A stretch of 64,000 bases of DNA. Source: Marinibacterium anthonyi (GTDB lineage Bacteria; Pseudomonadota; Alphaproteobacteria; Rhodobacterales; Rhodobacteraceae). The translations under genes were made by a program, and so were the position numbers. Positions 43,121-52,600 of this stretch are shown one piece after another (positions within the stretch are counted from its first letter, which is position 1; each line of letters opens with the position of its first letter). The stretch spans positions 4,637,501 through 4,701,500 of the forward strand of contig CP031585.1 in NCBI GenBank assembly GCA_003217735.2. Direction: 5' to 3'. Under the pieces are notes generated by a model. It saw only the letters and a program-made list of their open reading frames with translations. It was not told the DNA's origin and did no database searches.

Positions 43121-43149
43121 CCATTATTTCATGTTTTCATGAAATACAA
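43121..43149 (-). promoter_or_regulatory. Predicted ars promoter with palindromic operator in its spacer
   Basis: On the minus strand TTGTAT (43149-43144) and TAATGG (43126-43121) are separated by exactly 17 bases, as for a sigma-70-type promoter. Centred there is a perfect inverted repeat ATTTCATG-TTTT-CATGAAAT (43126-43145). It is 55-80 bases before arsC. The layout suggests repression by an ArsR-like protein encoded elsewhere; it could also affect the divergent mnmH. Confidence 0.6.
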
Positions 43150-43205
43150 ACCCCTATCCGCATCCGCCGCTTTTCTTTCTTCCAACCCGGCGCTACGACT
43201 TCCCG

Positions 43206-44264
43206 ATGGCCCTGACCTTTTCCACGCTCGAAGACTTCCTCTCGCACGATTTCGACACCGTGATCGACGTGCGCAGTCCCTCCGAATTCGCCGAGGACCG
43301 CGTGCCCGGGGCAATCTCGCTTCCCGTTCTGGATGATGAAGAACGCGCGCGGGTCGGCACGATCTACAAGCAGCAAAGCCCGTTCCTGGCCCGCAAGCTG
43401 GGCGCGGCGCTGGTGTTCCGGAATGCGTCGATGCACCTGGAACATTCCCTGTCGCACCACGAAGGCGGCTGGCGGCCGCTGGTCTATTGCTGGCGCGGCG
43501 GACAGCGGTCGGGGTCGTTTGCCTGGATGCTGAAGGAAATCGGCTGGCGGGCCGAGACGGTGCAGGGCGGCTATCGGACCTACCGGCGGCTGGTGAATGC
43601 CTATCTTTACGACCGGCCCCTGCCCCATCGCTTCGTGCTGGTCGACGGCAATACCGGCACCGCCAAGACCGACCTGCTGCACGAAATGGCCGGCCGGGGC
43701 TGGCAGGTGCTGGACCTGGAAGGGGTGGCGAACCACCGTGGTTCGCTGCTGGGCGGGATGGGCGATCAGCCCAGCCAGAAGGCGTTCGAATCCACCCTTG
43801 CCGGGGTGCTGACCCGCATGGACCCGACCCGCCCGGTGCTGGTCGAGGCCGAGTCGAGCAAGATCGGCGAACGGATCATCCCGCCGTCGGTCTGGGCGCT
43901 GATGAAGGACGCGCCCCGGATCGCGGTCGAAGCGCCGATGCCCGCCCGGGTTGGATACCTGGTGCGGGCCTATGACGACATCCTCAGCGACGGCCCCCGG
44001 CTGGAAGCGCTGCTGTGGCACCTGAGATCCGTGCGCGGGCACGAGATGGTCGACGGCTGGCTGGCGCGCATCGCCGAAGGCGACAAGCCCGGCCTGACCG
44101 AGGCGCTGATGGCGCAGCATTACGACCCGGCCTATGCCAAGTCGCGCCGGGCCATCGGCGCGGACCCGGTGGCCGTGGTTCAGGCCGACACGCTGGATGC
44201 GTCGGGCATCGCCGCGACGGCGTCGAAGGTCGAAGCGGTGCTGGACGGACTGTCCAAGGGCTGA
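43206..44264 (+). CDS. mnmH: tRNA 2-selenouridine synthase MnmH (SelU)
   Basis: 352 residues. The N-terminal rhodanese domain starts FDTVIDVRSPSEFAEDRVPGAISLPVLDDEERARVGTIYK-like and holds the catalytic Cys in YCWRGGQRSGSF. The C-terminal P-loop domain has LVDGNTGTAKTDLL and EAESSKIGERIIPPSVW. It replaces sulfur by selenium in 2-thiouridine at tRNA position 34 through a geranylated intermediate, using selenophosphate. The convergent neighbour encodes SelD, the selenophosphate supplier. Confidence 0.95.
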   Translation: MALTFSTLEDFLSHDFDTVIDVRSPSEFAEDRVPGAISLPVLDDEERARVGTIYKQQSPFLARKLGAALVFRNASMHLEHSLSHHEGGWRPLVYCWRGGQRSGSFAWMLKEIGWRAETVQGGYRTYRRLVNAYLYDRPLPHRFVLVDGNTGTAKTDLLHEMAGRGWQVLDLEGVANHRGSLLGGMGDQPSQKAFESTLAGVLTRMDPTRPVLVEAESSKIGERIIPPSVWALMKDAPRIAVEAPMPARVGYLVRAYDDILSDGPRLEALLWHLRSVRGHEMVDGWLARIAEGDKPGLTEALMAQHYDPAYAKSRRAIGADPVAVVQADTLDASGIAATASKVEAVLDGLSKG

Positions 44265-44279
44265 GCGGGGCCCTTGTGC

Positions 44280-46436
44280 TCAGGGCACCAGTCGGATCAC
44301 CGGCGGCCCATCCATCAGCCTCCCGACAGAGGCCGCCCGGTAGCCCGCCGCCTTCAGCTCCTCGATCAGCATGTCGGCCCGGTCCGGGGCGACGGCGGCC
44401 AACAGCCCCCCGCCCGTCTGGGGATCGAACAGCAGATCGGCGGCGCCCCCCATCGGCAGGGTCACCGCCAGGGCCCGGTTTTCCAGGAAGAGGGTCGATC
44501 GCACGCCCTGCTCTGCCAGCTGCACGGCGCCCTCCATCAGCGGGATCGCGTCGAGGGCCAGTTCAGCGCCCATGCCCGATGCAGTGCAGATCCCCTCCAG
44601 GTGCCCGGCAAGGCCAAAGCCGGTCACGTCGGTCATGGCATGCGCCTCCCGCAAGATCTCGGACGCGCGCCCCTGTCCCTGCTGCATCCACATCAGCGCC
44701 TGCGCCACATCCGCCCCCCGCGCCCTGCCCGCCATTTCCGCCGCCATCACCACGCCCGACCCCAGTGGCTTGGTCAGGATCAGGACGTCCCCGGCCCGGC
44801 CACCGGCCAGGGTGACGGGGCGGTCGGGGATCTCTCCGGTCACCGAAAATCCGATGGTCAGTTCCGCCCCCACCGAGGTATGGCCGCCGACGATCTCGGC
44901 CCCCGCCGCACGCATTTCGGCGCGGGCGGTCGTCATGATCTCGGCCAGCGTGCGCTGCTGCAGTGTGGGCGACAGGCGCGGCAGGATCAGCGAAACCAGC
45001 GCGGTTTTCGGCGTGCCGCCCATGGCCCAGATGTCGCCAAGCGCATGCACGGCCGTGATGCGGGTCATGGTCACCGGATCCTCGACCATGGCGCGCAGGT
45101 GGTCGGTGGTCAGCACAAGGCGGTGGTCCGCGACCTTCAGAACGGCGGCATCGTCGCCGGGCAGCATTTCGATATCCGGGCGGTCGGCGGGCGCGGCCGC
45201 GATCACGCCGGACAGGCCGGCGCGACCCACCTTGGCGCCGCACCCTCCGCAAAGGGGCTTGTCGCCGATGGCCTCGATCATGCCCGATGTATGGTCCCGG
45301 GGCAGCTTGGGCGCGGGCATGACGGGCAGATCGCGGAACTTCTGCATGAACCTTGTGTCTATGCGGTCCTTCCAGCGCCACATCAACGGCCCCATCAGCG
45401 GGCGGCCGAACCGTTCGCCAAGCGCGGATTTGCCGCCCAGCGAGATGAGCTTGAGGTAATCGTCCTGCGGCCGGTAGGCGCGCAGGGGGCGGTCCATGGC
45501 GCGGGCGCGCAGGTTGTGGAACAGGATCGGTGCCTGGCGCACCGCGTAGACCCCTGCCTTTGGGCGCGGGGCAAAACCCATGTGCGCGCAGTCGCCGGTG
45601 GCGAAGATGTCCGGATCCGAGGTCTGCAGCGTCGGCGCGATGGTCAGGTAGCCATCGGTGGTATCCAGGCCGGAGGCGGCGGGCCAGTCGTAGGCGCGCG
45701 CCCCGGCGGCGCCCGTGATGAAGGTCGCGGGCAGGATTTCGTCGCCCAGCTGCACGCCCTCGGGCGTGACGGCGGTGATCGGGGTGTCCTGGCGCAGGAC
45801 CACGCCGGCCTGGTCAAGCACGGTGCGGATCCGGCGGGCCGAGGCGGGGCGAAGGGCGCTCAACGCCTTGTCGCGGTCGACCAGGGTGACGGTATGGGGC
45901 CGGCCCCGCACCGACAGGGCATGGGCCATGGCCAGCGCCAGTTCGACACCGGCAACACCGGCGCCGATCACCGCGACATCGGCCGGGCCGGATCGGTCGA
46001 GATAGGCGGCCCAGGCGGCGGCAAACGCGCCGAGCGGCTTGGCCGGGATCGCATGGTCGGCAAAGCCCGGCAGCGCGGGCATGGCCGAGGTGATGCCGAT
46101 ATCGACCGAACACAGGTCGTACCCCACCGGCGGGCGACCGGGCACGTGGACTTCGCGCGCCGCCGGGTCCAGCGCCGTGGCCGCGCCCAGGATCAGGCGG
46201 GCGCCGGCGAAACGGGCCAGCCTGACCAGGTCGATATCCAGGTCGTCGCGGCTGTAATGGCCTGCCACGTGGCCGGGCAGCATGCCGGAATAGGGCGCCG
46301 TCGGTCCCGGGTTGATCAGGGTCAGGCGGGCACCGGGCAGCGGGGACATGCCCCACATGCGCAGCACCAGCGCATGGGTGTGACCGCCGCCCACCAGGAC
46401 GATGTCACGGGTGAGGGGAAGGGGTGCGTGATCCAT
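44280..46436 (-). CDS. selD: NADH dehydrogenase-like / selenide, water dikinase fusion
   Basis: 718 residues in two domains. Residues 1-370 are a pyridine nucleotide-disulfide oxidoreductase of the NDH-2 type: DIVLVGGGHTHALVL and DVAVIGAGVAGVELALAM (FAD and NAD(P)H Rossmann motifs), DIFATGDCAHMG near the end. Residues 390-718 are SelD: active-site Cys and Lys in LCGGCGAKVGRAGL, GDDAAVLKV, VHALGDIWAMGGTP, DVTGFGLAGHLEG and DPQTGGGLLAAV. It makes selenophosphate from selenide and ATP; the oxidoreductase may reduce or deliver selenium. It converges on mnmH with 15 bases between. Confidence 0.95.
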   Translation of the reverse strand: MDHAPLPLTRDIVLVGGGHTHALVLRMWGMSPLPGARLTLINPGPTAPYSGMLPGHVAGHYSRDDLDIDLVRLARFAGARLILGAATALDPAAREVHVPGRPPVGYDLCSVDIGITSAMPALPGFADHAIPAKPLGAFAAAWAAYLDRSGPADVAVIGAGVAGVELALAMAHALSVRGRPHTVTLVDRDKALSALRPASARRIRTVLDQAGVVLRQDTPITAVTPEGVQLGDEILPATFITGAAGARAYDWPAASGLDTTDGYLTIAPTLQTSDPDIFATGDCAHMGFAPRPKAGVYAVRQAPILFHNLRARAMDRPLRAYRPQDDYLKLISLGGKSALGERFGRPLMGPLMWRWKDRIDTRFMQKFRDLPVMPAPKLPRDHTSGMIEAIGDKPLCGGCGAKVGRAGLSGVIAAAPADRPDIEMLPGDDAAVLKVADHRLVLTTDHLRAMVEDPVTMTRITAVHALGDIWAMGGTPKTALVSLILPRLSPTLQQRTLAEIMTTARAEMRAAGAEIVGGHTSVGAELTIGFSVTGEIPDRPVTLAGGRAGDVLILTKPLGSGVVMAAEMAGRARGADVAQALMWMQQGQGRASEILREAHAMTDVTGFGLAGHLEGICTASGMGAELALDAIPLMEGAVQLAEQGVRSTLFLENRALAVTLPMGGAADLLFDPQTGGGLLAAVAPDRADMLIEELKAAGYRAASVGRLMDGPPVIRLVP

Positions 46437-46532
46437 GCGCCGGTTATCCGGCGCGGGGGATGGGCTGGCAAGCTTTCATGCGGATGCGCTCGCCAGCCGC
46501 TACCGGCTGTCTCGCCCATCCCGGGGCCGTTC

Positions 46533-49500
46533 TCAGGGCAGCGCCAGATCGGTCAGCCGTGCTTCGACCGTGGCGCGTTCGGCGCGGGCAAGGGTGGCGA
46601 AGGTGGCGGCGATCTGGGCCATGCCTTCGTGCGGGGCGGTGCGGGTGCCTTCGGCCAGCGGCGCATAGGCCTGCAGCGCGTCGTTCAACCGGTCGAGGTA
46701 GCCCTTCACCTCGGCCAGCCCCATCGCCTGTTTCCCGACCCGATCCCGGGTGGCGTCCGCCACGGGCGCAAAGGACTGCCGGTCAACCGGGGTCATCTTG
46801 TCGGCGTCATAATCGCGCAGTTTCCCGGCATCGGCGACAAGGGTCGCGATGTCGTCCCTGGGCCAGGCCGGGTGCTTGTCGAGCGCGCCGAACAACCGGT
46901 CGATGGCGGGCGAGGACAGACTGTCGCCCGACAACCGGGGCTTGGCCGCCGTATGCGCCGCCGCCTTGAACGACGTCCAGGAGGTCAGGGTAAAGCGAGG
47001 CGTGCCCGGGTGCCACTGGCCCTTGTCCTTGTAGTCGACCTTCAGCACCGTGGGATCGTCGGACAGTTCGTTTTCCAGGTAGGCGATGAGCTTGACGCAG
47101 ATGTCCTTGTCGTTCTGGAAGGCCGCGACGGTCAGGCCGGTGGCGCGGATCGCCTCTTTCGCGGTGGTGTCGCCCATGATCGCGGCGCCGTAGGCGATCG
47201 AACACTTGGCCAGCGTGGAATTCATCCGCAGCGCCTTGCGCGCGGCCTTGCGGTTGCCGGGGTTGGCCAGCGCATCCTTGTAGGTGGACCAGCCGCGGAT
47301 GATGTCGGTTTCCTTCTGCATCTTGTAGCCGAATTCGACAACCGCCGCCGCCATGGTCAACCCGGCCGACGTCGCGGTGGCCGCCCCGGTCGGGTCAAAG
47401 GCCCGGCCGACCTCGGCCCCCACTTTCAGGGAATCGAGCACCAGCTTGACCGAGGCCTGCGACAAGTGGATCCGGGCGTTCTTGAGCGTGTTCTGGATGC
47501 CAGCAGCCGCGCCGGACTGGCCGGCCAGGGCGATCTCCATGGACTCCACCCAGGCGTTGTGCACCTGCACGCACTTGATCAGAGCATAGATGTCAAAGGC
47601 CACCTTCTGGGCCGCCACAACCGCCCCGGCGCCGGGCACCAGCGCGGCGATGACCCCGGCCGCGCCGCCGGTCACCGCGTTGATGATCGCCACCTTCTGG
47701 CGCAGCTCGGACGTGTTGGCCATCGCCTTGTCGATGGCGGCGGTGGCTTGCAGGATTTCCTGCGGGGTGCGGGAATTGATGTCGGGATCGGGGCGCGCAT
47801 CGGAATAAATCTGTTCAAAGCCCACCAACTCGCTGTCGACCTCGTCCATGATCGCCTGGATGCCCTCGGGCGAAAACGCCTTGGACAGTTCTTCCTCGGC
47901 CTGTTGCCGCTGGGCTGTCTTGACGTCGTCGGACAGGGCTTCGGCCATCTCGTCGGCCTTGATCTCGTCCAGCAGGTCGGGCTTGAGGCCCTTGAAGATC
48001 TCGGCGTTCACCGCCGTCAGCTGGCCGGTCAGCCCCTCCATGATCTTGGCCGACCCGGTGTCGTGGCCGGTCTCGCTGCTGACCTCCTTGTACTGGGCCT
48101 CGTGAAAGCTCGATTCCAGCAGCTCGGTCTTGGTGACATCCTTGCGCATGCCGTCAAAGATCGCCTCGGACGAGGCGGCGAAAGTGGTCGATACGGCGGC
48201 CCCGCCCAGCAGCAGCCCCAGGGTCCTGGTGTCGCCGGCCTTGTAGGCCCGGACGATCTGCGGCGCGCTGCCGGTGGTGGTGATGGCGACCTGGATCGCG
48301 GCGGCGATCTGCTTGAAGGCCGCCTCGGTCGCGGCCTTGTCCTTCTTCAGCTGGGTCAGTTCCCCGGACGGCAGGGTCTTGTCCTCTGCGGTCAGCACCG
48401 TGGTCCTGGCGCCGACCGCGTTGATCGAACTGGCCACGATCCCGGCGAAATCGCCGATCATGGCGGTGATCATCGATGCCTGCTTGACCGGGTCCTGTTC
48501 CTTGACCGCCAGGATCAGCGAGGGCCCCAGCCGCGCGCCCTTGAACGCCGCCGTCATCGCGGCGCTGACACAGGTCACCATGCCCTTCTGCGCGCCCTGG
48601 TCGGTCATGCCGATGGTCACGGCACCGATCGACACCGCCTGCGCCACGCCGACGCCCTTTTCGATCGTCTGGATCCACTTCTTCAGCGTGTCCGGTTCGG
48701 TCGAATAATGGTGCTGCACCCCGATCTCTACGCCCGATATCCCGCCCAGAAGCAGCGCGGTTCCGGCATCGACATAGGTGGTCGTCTTGGCCAGTTCGGT
48801 ATTGGCCTTGGTCAGCTCGGTGATCTCGCGGGTCAGCTCGGTCCGCTGCGGATCGTTTGCGCCAAGGCCCTCCAGTTCCAGCTTCTTGGCGTTGATGTCC
48901 TTGGTGTTCTGCGCCACGTCCGGCGCATTGGCGATAGTCACAGCCCCCGAGGTCAGCGCCCCGCCCAGCATCGCCACGTCCTTGGCGATCTGCAGGCCCT
49001 TGGTCCAGCGTTCCTGCGTCCTGGTATGGGTGGCGGTATAGGCCTCGATCTTGTCCTCGTAGAAGCTTTTGGCCCCGGCGAAGTTGACCGCGTGTTCCGA
49101 ATACCTGTCGGGCACCATGTTGTCGGGGATCAGCCCCTTGCGCACCAGCGGCGTCCACAGCTCGTTGCGGATGTCCTCGTCGGTGAACAGCGGCGCGCCG
49201 TCGTCGTCCAGCTGCATGCGCATCGACCGTTCCATCTGCTGGATCAGCTCGAAGCTGCGGTAAAGCTCGCGCAGCTGATCGGCGGGGATCGCCTCGATGC
49301 TTGTGTCGATATCGGCGCGCGTGTCGATCTCGACATCGGCGCGCAATTCATACTGGTCGAGGATGCCGCGGTTGGTGTCCTCGTCCGTGGCGCGCCACTT
49401 GATCTCGGAAAATTGCTTGGCACCGGGGCCGAACAGTTTCGCGTAGACCGCCTTCATCCCGTGCGGCTGGATTTCCCTGCGCGCGACGATCTTTTCCTGG

Positions 49501-49667
49501 GCCTTGTCGATATCCCCCGACACGGCGGTCAGCTGGCCGCCCAGCACATCCGTCAGAAAGCTGTCGCGCGCCTTGGACCGCTTGTGCTGCGCGTCCTGGT
49601 CCTGTTGCGATATCCCCTTGCCCGCGACCCAGTTGATCCAGGCGATTTCGGCTTCGCTCAGTGGCAT
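46533..49667 (-). CDS. Large helical protein of unknown function (module protein A)
   Basis: 1044 residues, start MPLSEAEIAWINWVAGKG, no signal peptide. I recognise no family. Charged helical stretches alternate with Gly/Ala-rich hydrophobic ones at about 228-250, 296-318, 338-352, 380-390, 400-420, 484-500, 660-700 and 768-782; the strongest is AVTGGAAGVIAALVPGAGAVVAA. A weak internal repeat is visible (GGQLTAVSGDI near 43; TGQLTAVNAEI near 548). Cysteines are few. The composition recalls soluble proteins that insert in membranes, such as pore formers, but this is only resemblance. It follows protein B by 13 bases. Confidence 0.8.
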   Translation of the reverse strand: MPLSEAEIAWINWVAGKGISQQDQDAQHKRSKARDSFLTDVLGGQLTAVSGDIDKAQEKIVARREIQPHGMKAVYAKLFGPGAKQFSEIKWRATDEDTNRGILDQYELRADVEIDTRADIDTSIEAIPADQLRELYRSFELIQQMERSMRMQLDDDGAPLFTDEDIRNELWTPLVRKGLIPDNMVPDRYSEHAVNFAGAKSFYEDKIEAYTATHTRTQERWTKGLQIAKDVAMLGGALTSGAVTIANAPDVAQNTKDINAKKLELEGLGANDPQRTELTREITELTKANTELAKTTTYVDAGTALLLGGISGVEIGVQHHYSTEPDTLKKWIQTIEKGVGVAQAVSIGAVTIGMTDQGAQKGMVTCVSAAMTAAFKGARLGPSLILAVKEQDPVKQASMITAMIGDFAGIVASSINAVGARTTVLTAEDKTLPSGELTQLKKDKAATEAAFKQIAAAIQVAITTTGSAPQIVRAYKAGDTRTLGLLLGGAAVSTTFAASSEAIFDGMRKDVTKTELLESSFHEAQYKEVSSETGHDTGSAKIMEGLTGQLTAVNAEIFKGLKPDLLDEIKADEMAEALSDDVKTAQRQQAEEELSKAFSPEGIQAIMDEVDSELVGFEQIYSDARPDPDINSRTPQEILQATAAIDKAMANTSELRQKVAIINAVTGGAAGVIAALVPGAGAVVAAQKVAFDIYALIKCVQVHNAWVESMEIALAGQSGAAAGIQNTLKNARIHLSQASVKLVLDSLKVGAEVGRAFDPTGAATATSAGLTMAAAVVEFGYKMQKETDIIRGWSTYKDALANPGNRKAARKALRMNSTLAKCSIAYGAAIMGDTTAKEAIRATGLTVAAFQNDKDICVKLIAYLENELSDDPTVLKVDYKDKGQWHPGTPRFTLTSWTSFKAAAHTAAKPRLSGDSLSSPAIDRLFGALDKHPAWPRDDIATLVADAGKLRDYDADKMTPVDRQSFAPVADATRDRVGKQAMGLAEVKGYLDRLNDALQAYAPLAEGTRTAPHEGMAQIAATFATLARAERATVEARLTDLALP

Positions 49668-49680
49668 GATGGTGTCTCCC

Positions 49681-52600
49681 TCAGAGCTTCCGCGGATCCA
49701 GGTCCTTGATCAGGCGCGTTTCCAGCTGGTGCAGGGCCGAGGCCAGCGCCGGCCAGGATGCGCCCTTGTCGAACGGGTTGTCGCGATAGACCTTCAGCGC
49801 CGGATCGGCGTCCAGCCGGGCGCGGATGTCGCGGACATTGGCCAGCGCCGCTTCGCGCGCGGTGGCCAGGCCGGCCTTGCGCCCCGCCGCCGTGGGCGCC
49901 AGCGCCAGCAACCGGTCGATATCGTCCTTGATCGACGGCTTCAGCGCCGCCAGCGCCGTGACCTCGCCCCGTTTGGCCAGTTCCAGCACCGCCTTCACCG
50001 CCGCGACGTTGCGCTGCAGGTCGGCATTGCCCTTCTGGCCCTCGTCCTCCTCGGATCGTTCCTTGATGGCCAGGCCCAGGGTCGCCGCGTTGTCCTGGAC
50101 ATGGCCCAGGCTCTTGGCAAGCTCCTCGCCGAAGCGGGTGATGAAATCGGTCGTCACCTTCTTGCCGGATTGTTCGGGCACCAGCAGGTTGTCCTTCATC
50201 TCGTCGTTCAGCTGTTTGGCGCTGCGGGTCTGCTGCGTCAGCTGCGACAGCGCCTGATCGGCATCGCCGGTCCTGGCATAGACGGCGGTGATCGACTGGT
50301 ACTGCTTGTCGATACTGTCGCAGACCGCCGCGTATTCGGTATAGCTGCCCATCTTGCCGCGGTTCTTCTTCAGGAACGCCCTGGCGGTCTCGATCTCGCC
50401 CTTCAGCGCCAGCCGCTCCTGCTCGGCCCTAGTCTTCAGGTCGTCCTTGGTGCGCACGCCGCCGGCGGCCCTGGACACGAAATCGACCAGCTTGCGGAAA
50501 TCGACCAGCCCGTTGGCCCCGATGTCCAGCGCGTCCAGGTCGTTGGCCTGGTCGCGGGCGTCGCGGGCCAGTTCGTCGGCGATCTGCCCGGCGCGCTGCA
50601 CGCCGTCGGTTGTCTTGGTGTCCAGCGTCTGGCGGGCCACGGCGATGCGGCCGGCCAGCCGGCCTTCGAGACCGTGGAAATCCTTGGACTTGTCCTTGAG
50701 GTATTTCAGGTCGGTCCTGAGCGTGCCCATCAAACGCGTGACTTCGGCATGTTCGTCCTTGGACATCCGGCCAAGGCTCAGCTTCTTGATCAGCACCTCG
50801 GGGCCATCCTTGACCATCTTCTCCAGCTTCTGGCCCAGCGTCCCGGCCTTGGCCTTCTTGCCGTCCAGGTCTGTGGACACCTTGTCGAGCTTGCCCGACA
50901 CGGTCTTGTAATCGGTCTTCAGCGTCTCGGCGTCCTTCTTCAGCTGGGTCAGCGCGTCGTGGAATTCGTCGGCCTTGGCGCTGGCATCGCCGGGGCGCAT
51001 GGTGCGGGCATAGTCCTTCTTGAAGGTCTGGTACTTGACCTTCACGTCGCCGAACCCCGCCGGCAGCCATTCCCCGAACAGCTTGTCGCCCACCAGCACC
51101 TCGCATTTCTTGATCTGGCTGGCGATGTGGTCATAGGCCTTGTCGCCCCCCTTGATCGCCAGCAGGTCGGCCTCGGCCTCGTTCACCGCCGCGTCGATCA
51201 TCTCGGCGCAATCGGGGCTTTCGCAGCCGGCCAGCGCATCCAGCATGCGGGCCTTTTCCAGCATCGTCTCCATCGCCTCGCGCGGGACATGGGAATTCTT
51301 GCGCCTGGTCTGGGTGCCGTCCTTCTGGGTCAGGATCTCGTGATAGCTGCGGGTGCCGTTCCCGTCCCGCACGATCAGCAGCCGGCGGCTGTCGATCTTG
51401 CCCACGTCGGCCTCGGCCACGGGGCGGGTTTCGAAAAGGTTCAGCAGGTCCTTCTTGATCTGGTTGCCCGCCCCCGCCGCCTTGTCGCGCGACAGCTGGT
51501 CCTGCGGGTTCGTCACGAAGCCGCGTTCGGCCGCGTCCAGTTGCCTGCGGAAATCGACGATCGCGTCCTCGACATCCGACAGCGCCAGGGGCGCCTTGTT
51601 CAGCGCGGTGTCGCGGGCTTTCACGATCTCGTCCAGGCGCTTGCGCAGGGCATCGTCGCCATCCCCGCCACGACCCCAGAACCGGTCCAGCTGCACCGAC
51701 AGCCGCTTGAGGTCCCGTTCCGTCCGGTCGATCTGCGACGGCGGCGCCTCGGGTACGGCGGGCAGCATGAACTTGGTGCTTTCCTGGAAGACGCCGAACA
51801 GGCGGATCGCCTCCTTCAGCAGGGCCTGGCCTTCGGCCAGCTGACCGGCCTCGGCCATCTGCCGGGCCTTGTCCAGCAGGGTGCTCAGCGCCTGGAACTG
51901 TGCGCCGGTGATATCGCTCACCCCCGGCTCGCCCATGAACAGCTGGTCCTGCGGCACCACCGTGGTCGAGGCGCGTTTGAACCGGGCGCGGTATTCCTCG
52001 ATATCGCCGATGGACACACCCTTCTTCATCGGGCCACCCAGCAGCGCGAACTTTGTGATCTCGGTCGCCGGCGGCAGCGGCGCCCTGGCCTGCAGGAAGG
52101 TGTCGGGATCCGCCGCGATGTCCAGCGCCGAATTGTACTGGTCCTTCACCGCCTCAAGCCGCGCCATCCGCCCGGCAAAGGCGTCCTTGTACAGGTCGAA
52201 CTGCGCACGCCGCGCCTTCAGCTCGTCCAGCCGCGCCTTTTCCGCCTTGTACTGCGCGGTGATCTCGCGCTTTTCGTTGAACCCCGTGGCGTTGGCCCGC
52301 TCCTGCTGCAGCTCGACCAGCCGGGTTTCGATCGCGCTGATCCCGGTGTCCAGCTTGCCGGTCCGCTTGCGCAGCTCGTCCAGGCGGTAGACCTCGCGTT
52401 CGGCCGTCCTGTCACCGTCGCCCTTCAGCTCTTGCACCAGGCGCAGCGCCGCCTCGTTCAGAACCGCCCTGAGCGCCGCCAGGTACGGCGCGCAATCGCC
52501 CGGAACCGCGCTGGCCAGCGTCTCGGCCTCGTCGCGCATCTGGCCGTCGGTGCGCCGGGTCTGTCCCCGCGCCTCGTCGATGATCCCGTCGATGGCCTTG

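Noticed and set aside
44274-48000. Very long plus-strand frame opposite selD and the A gene
   Set aside because: Its composition (His, Gly, Arg, Gln, Asp) mirrors the minus-strand codons and it has no recognisable domain; typical of high-GC antisense frames.
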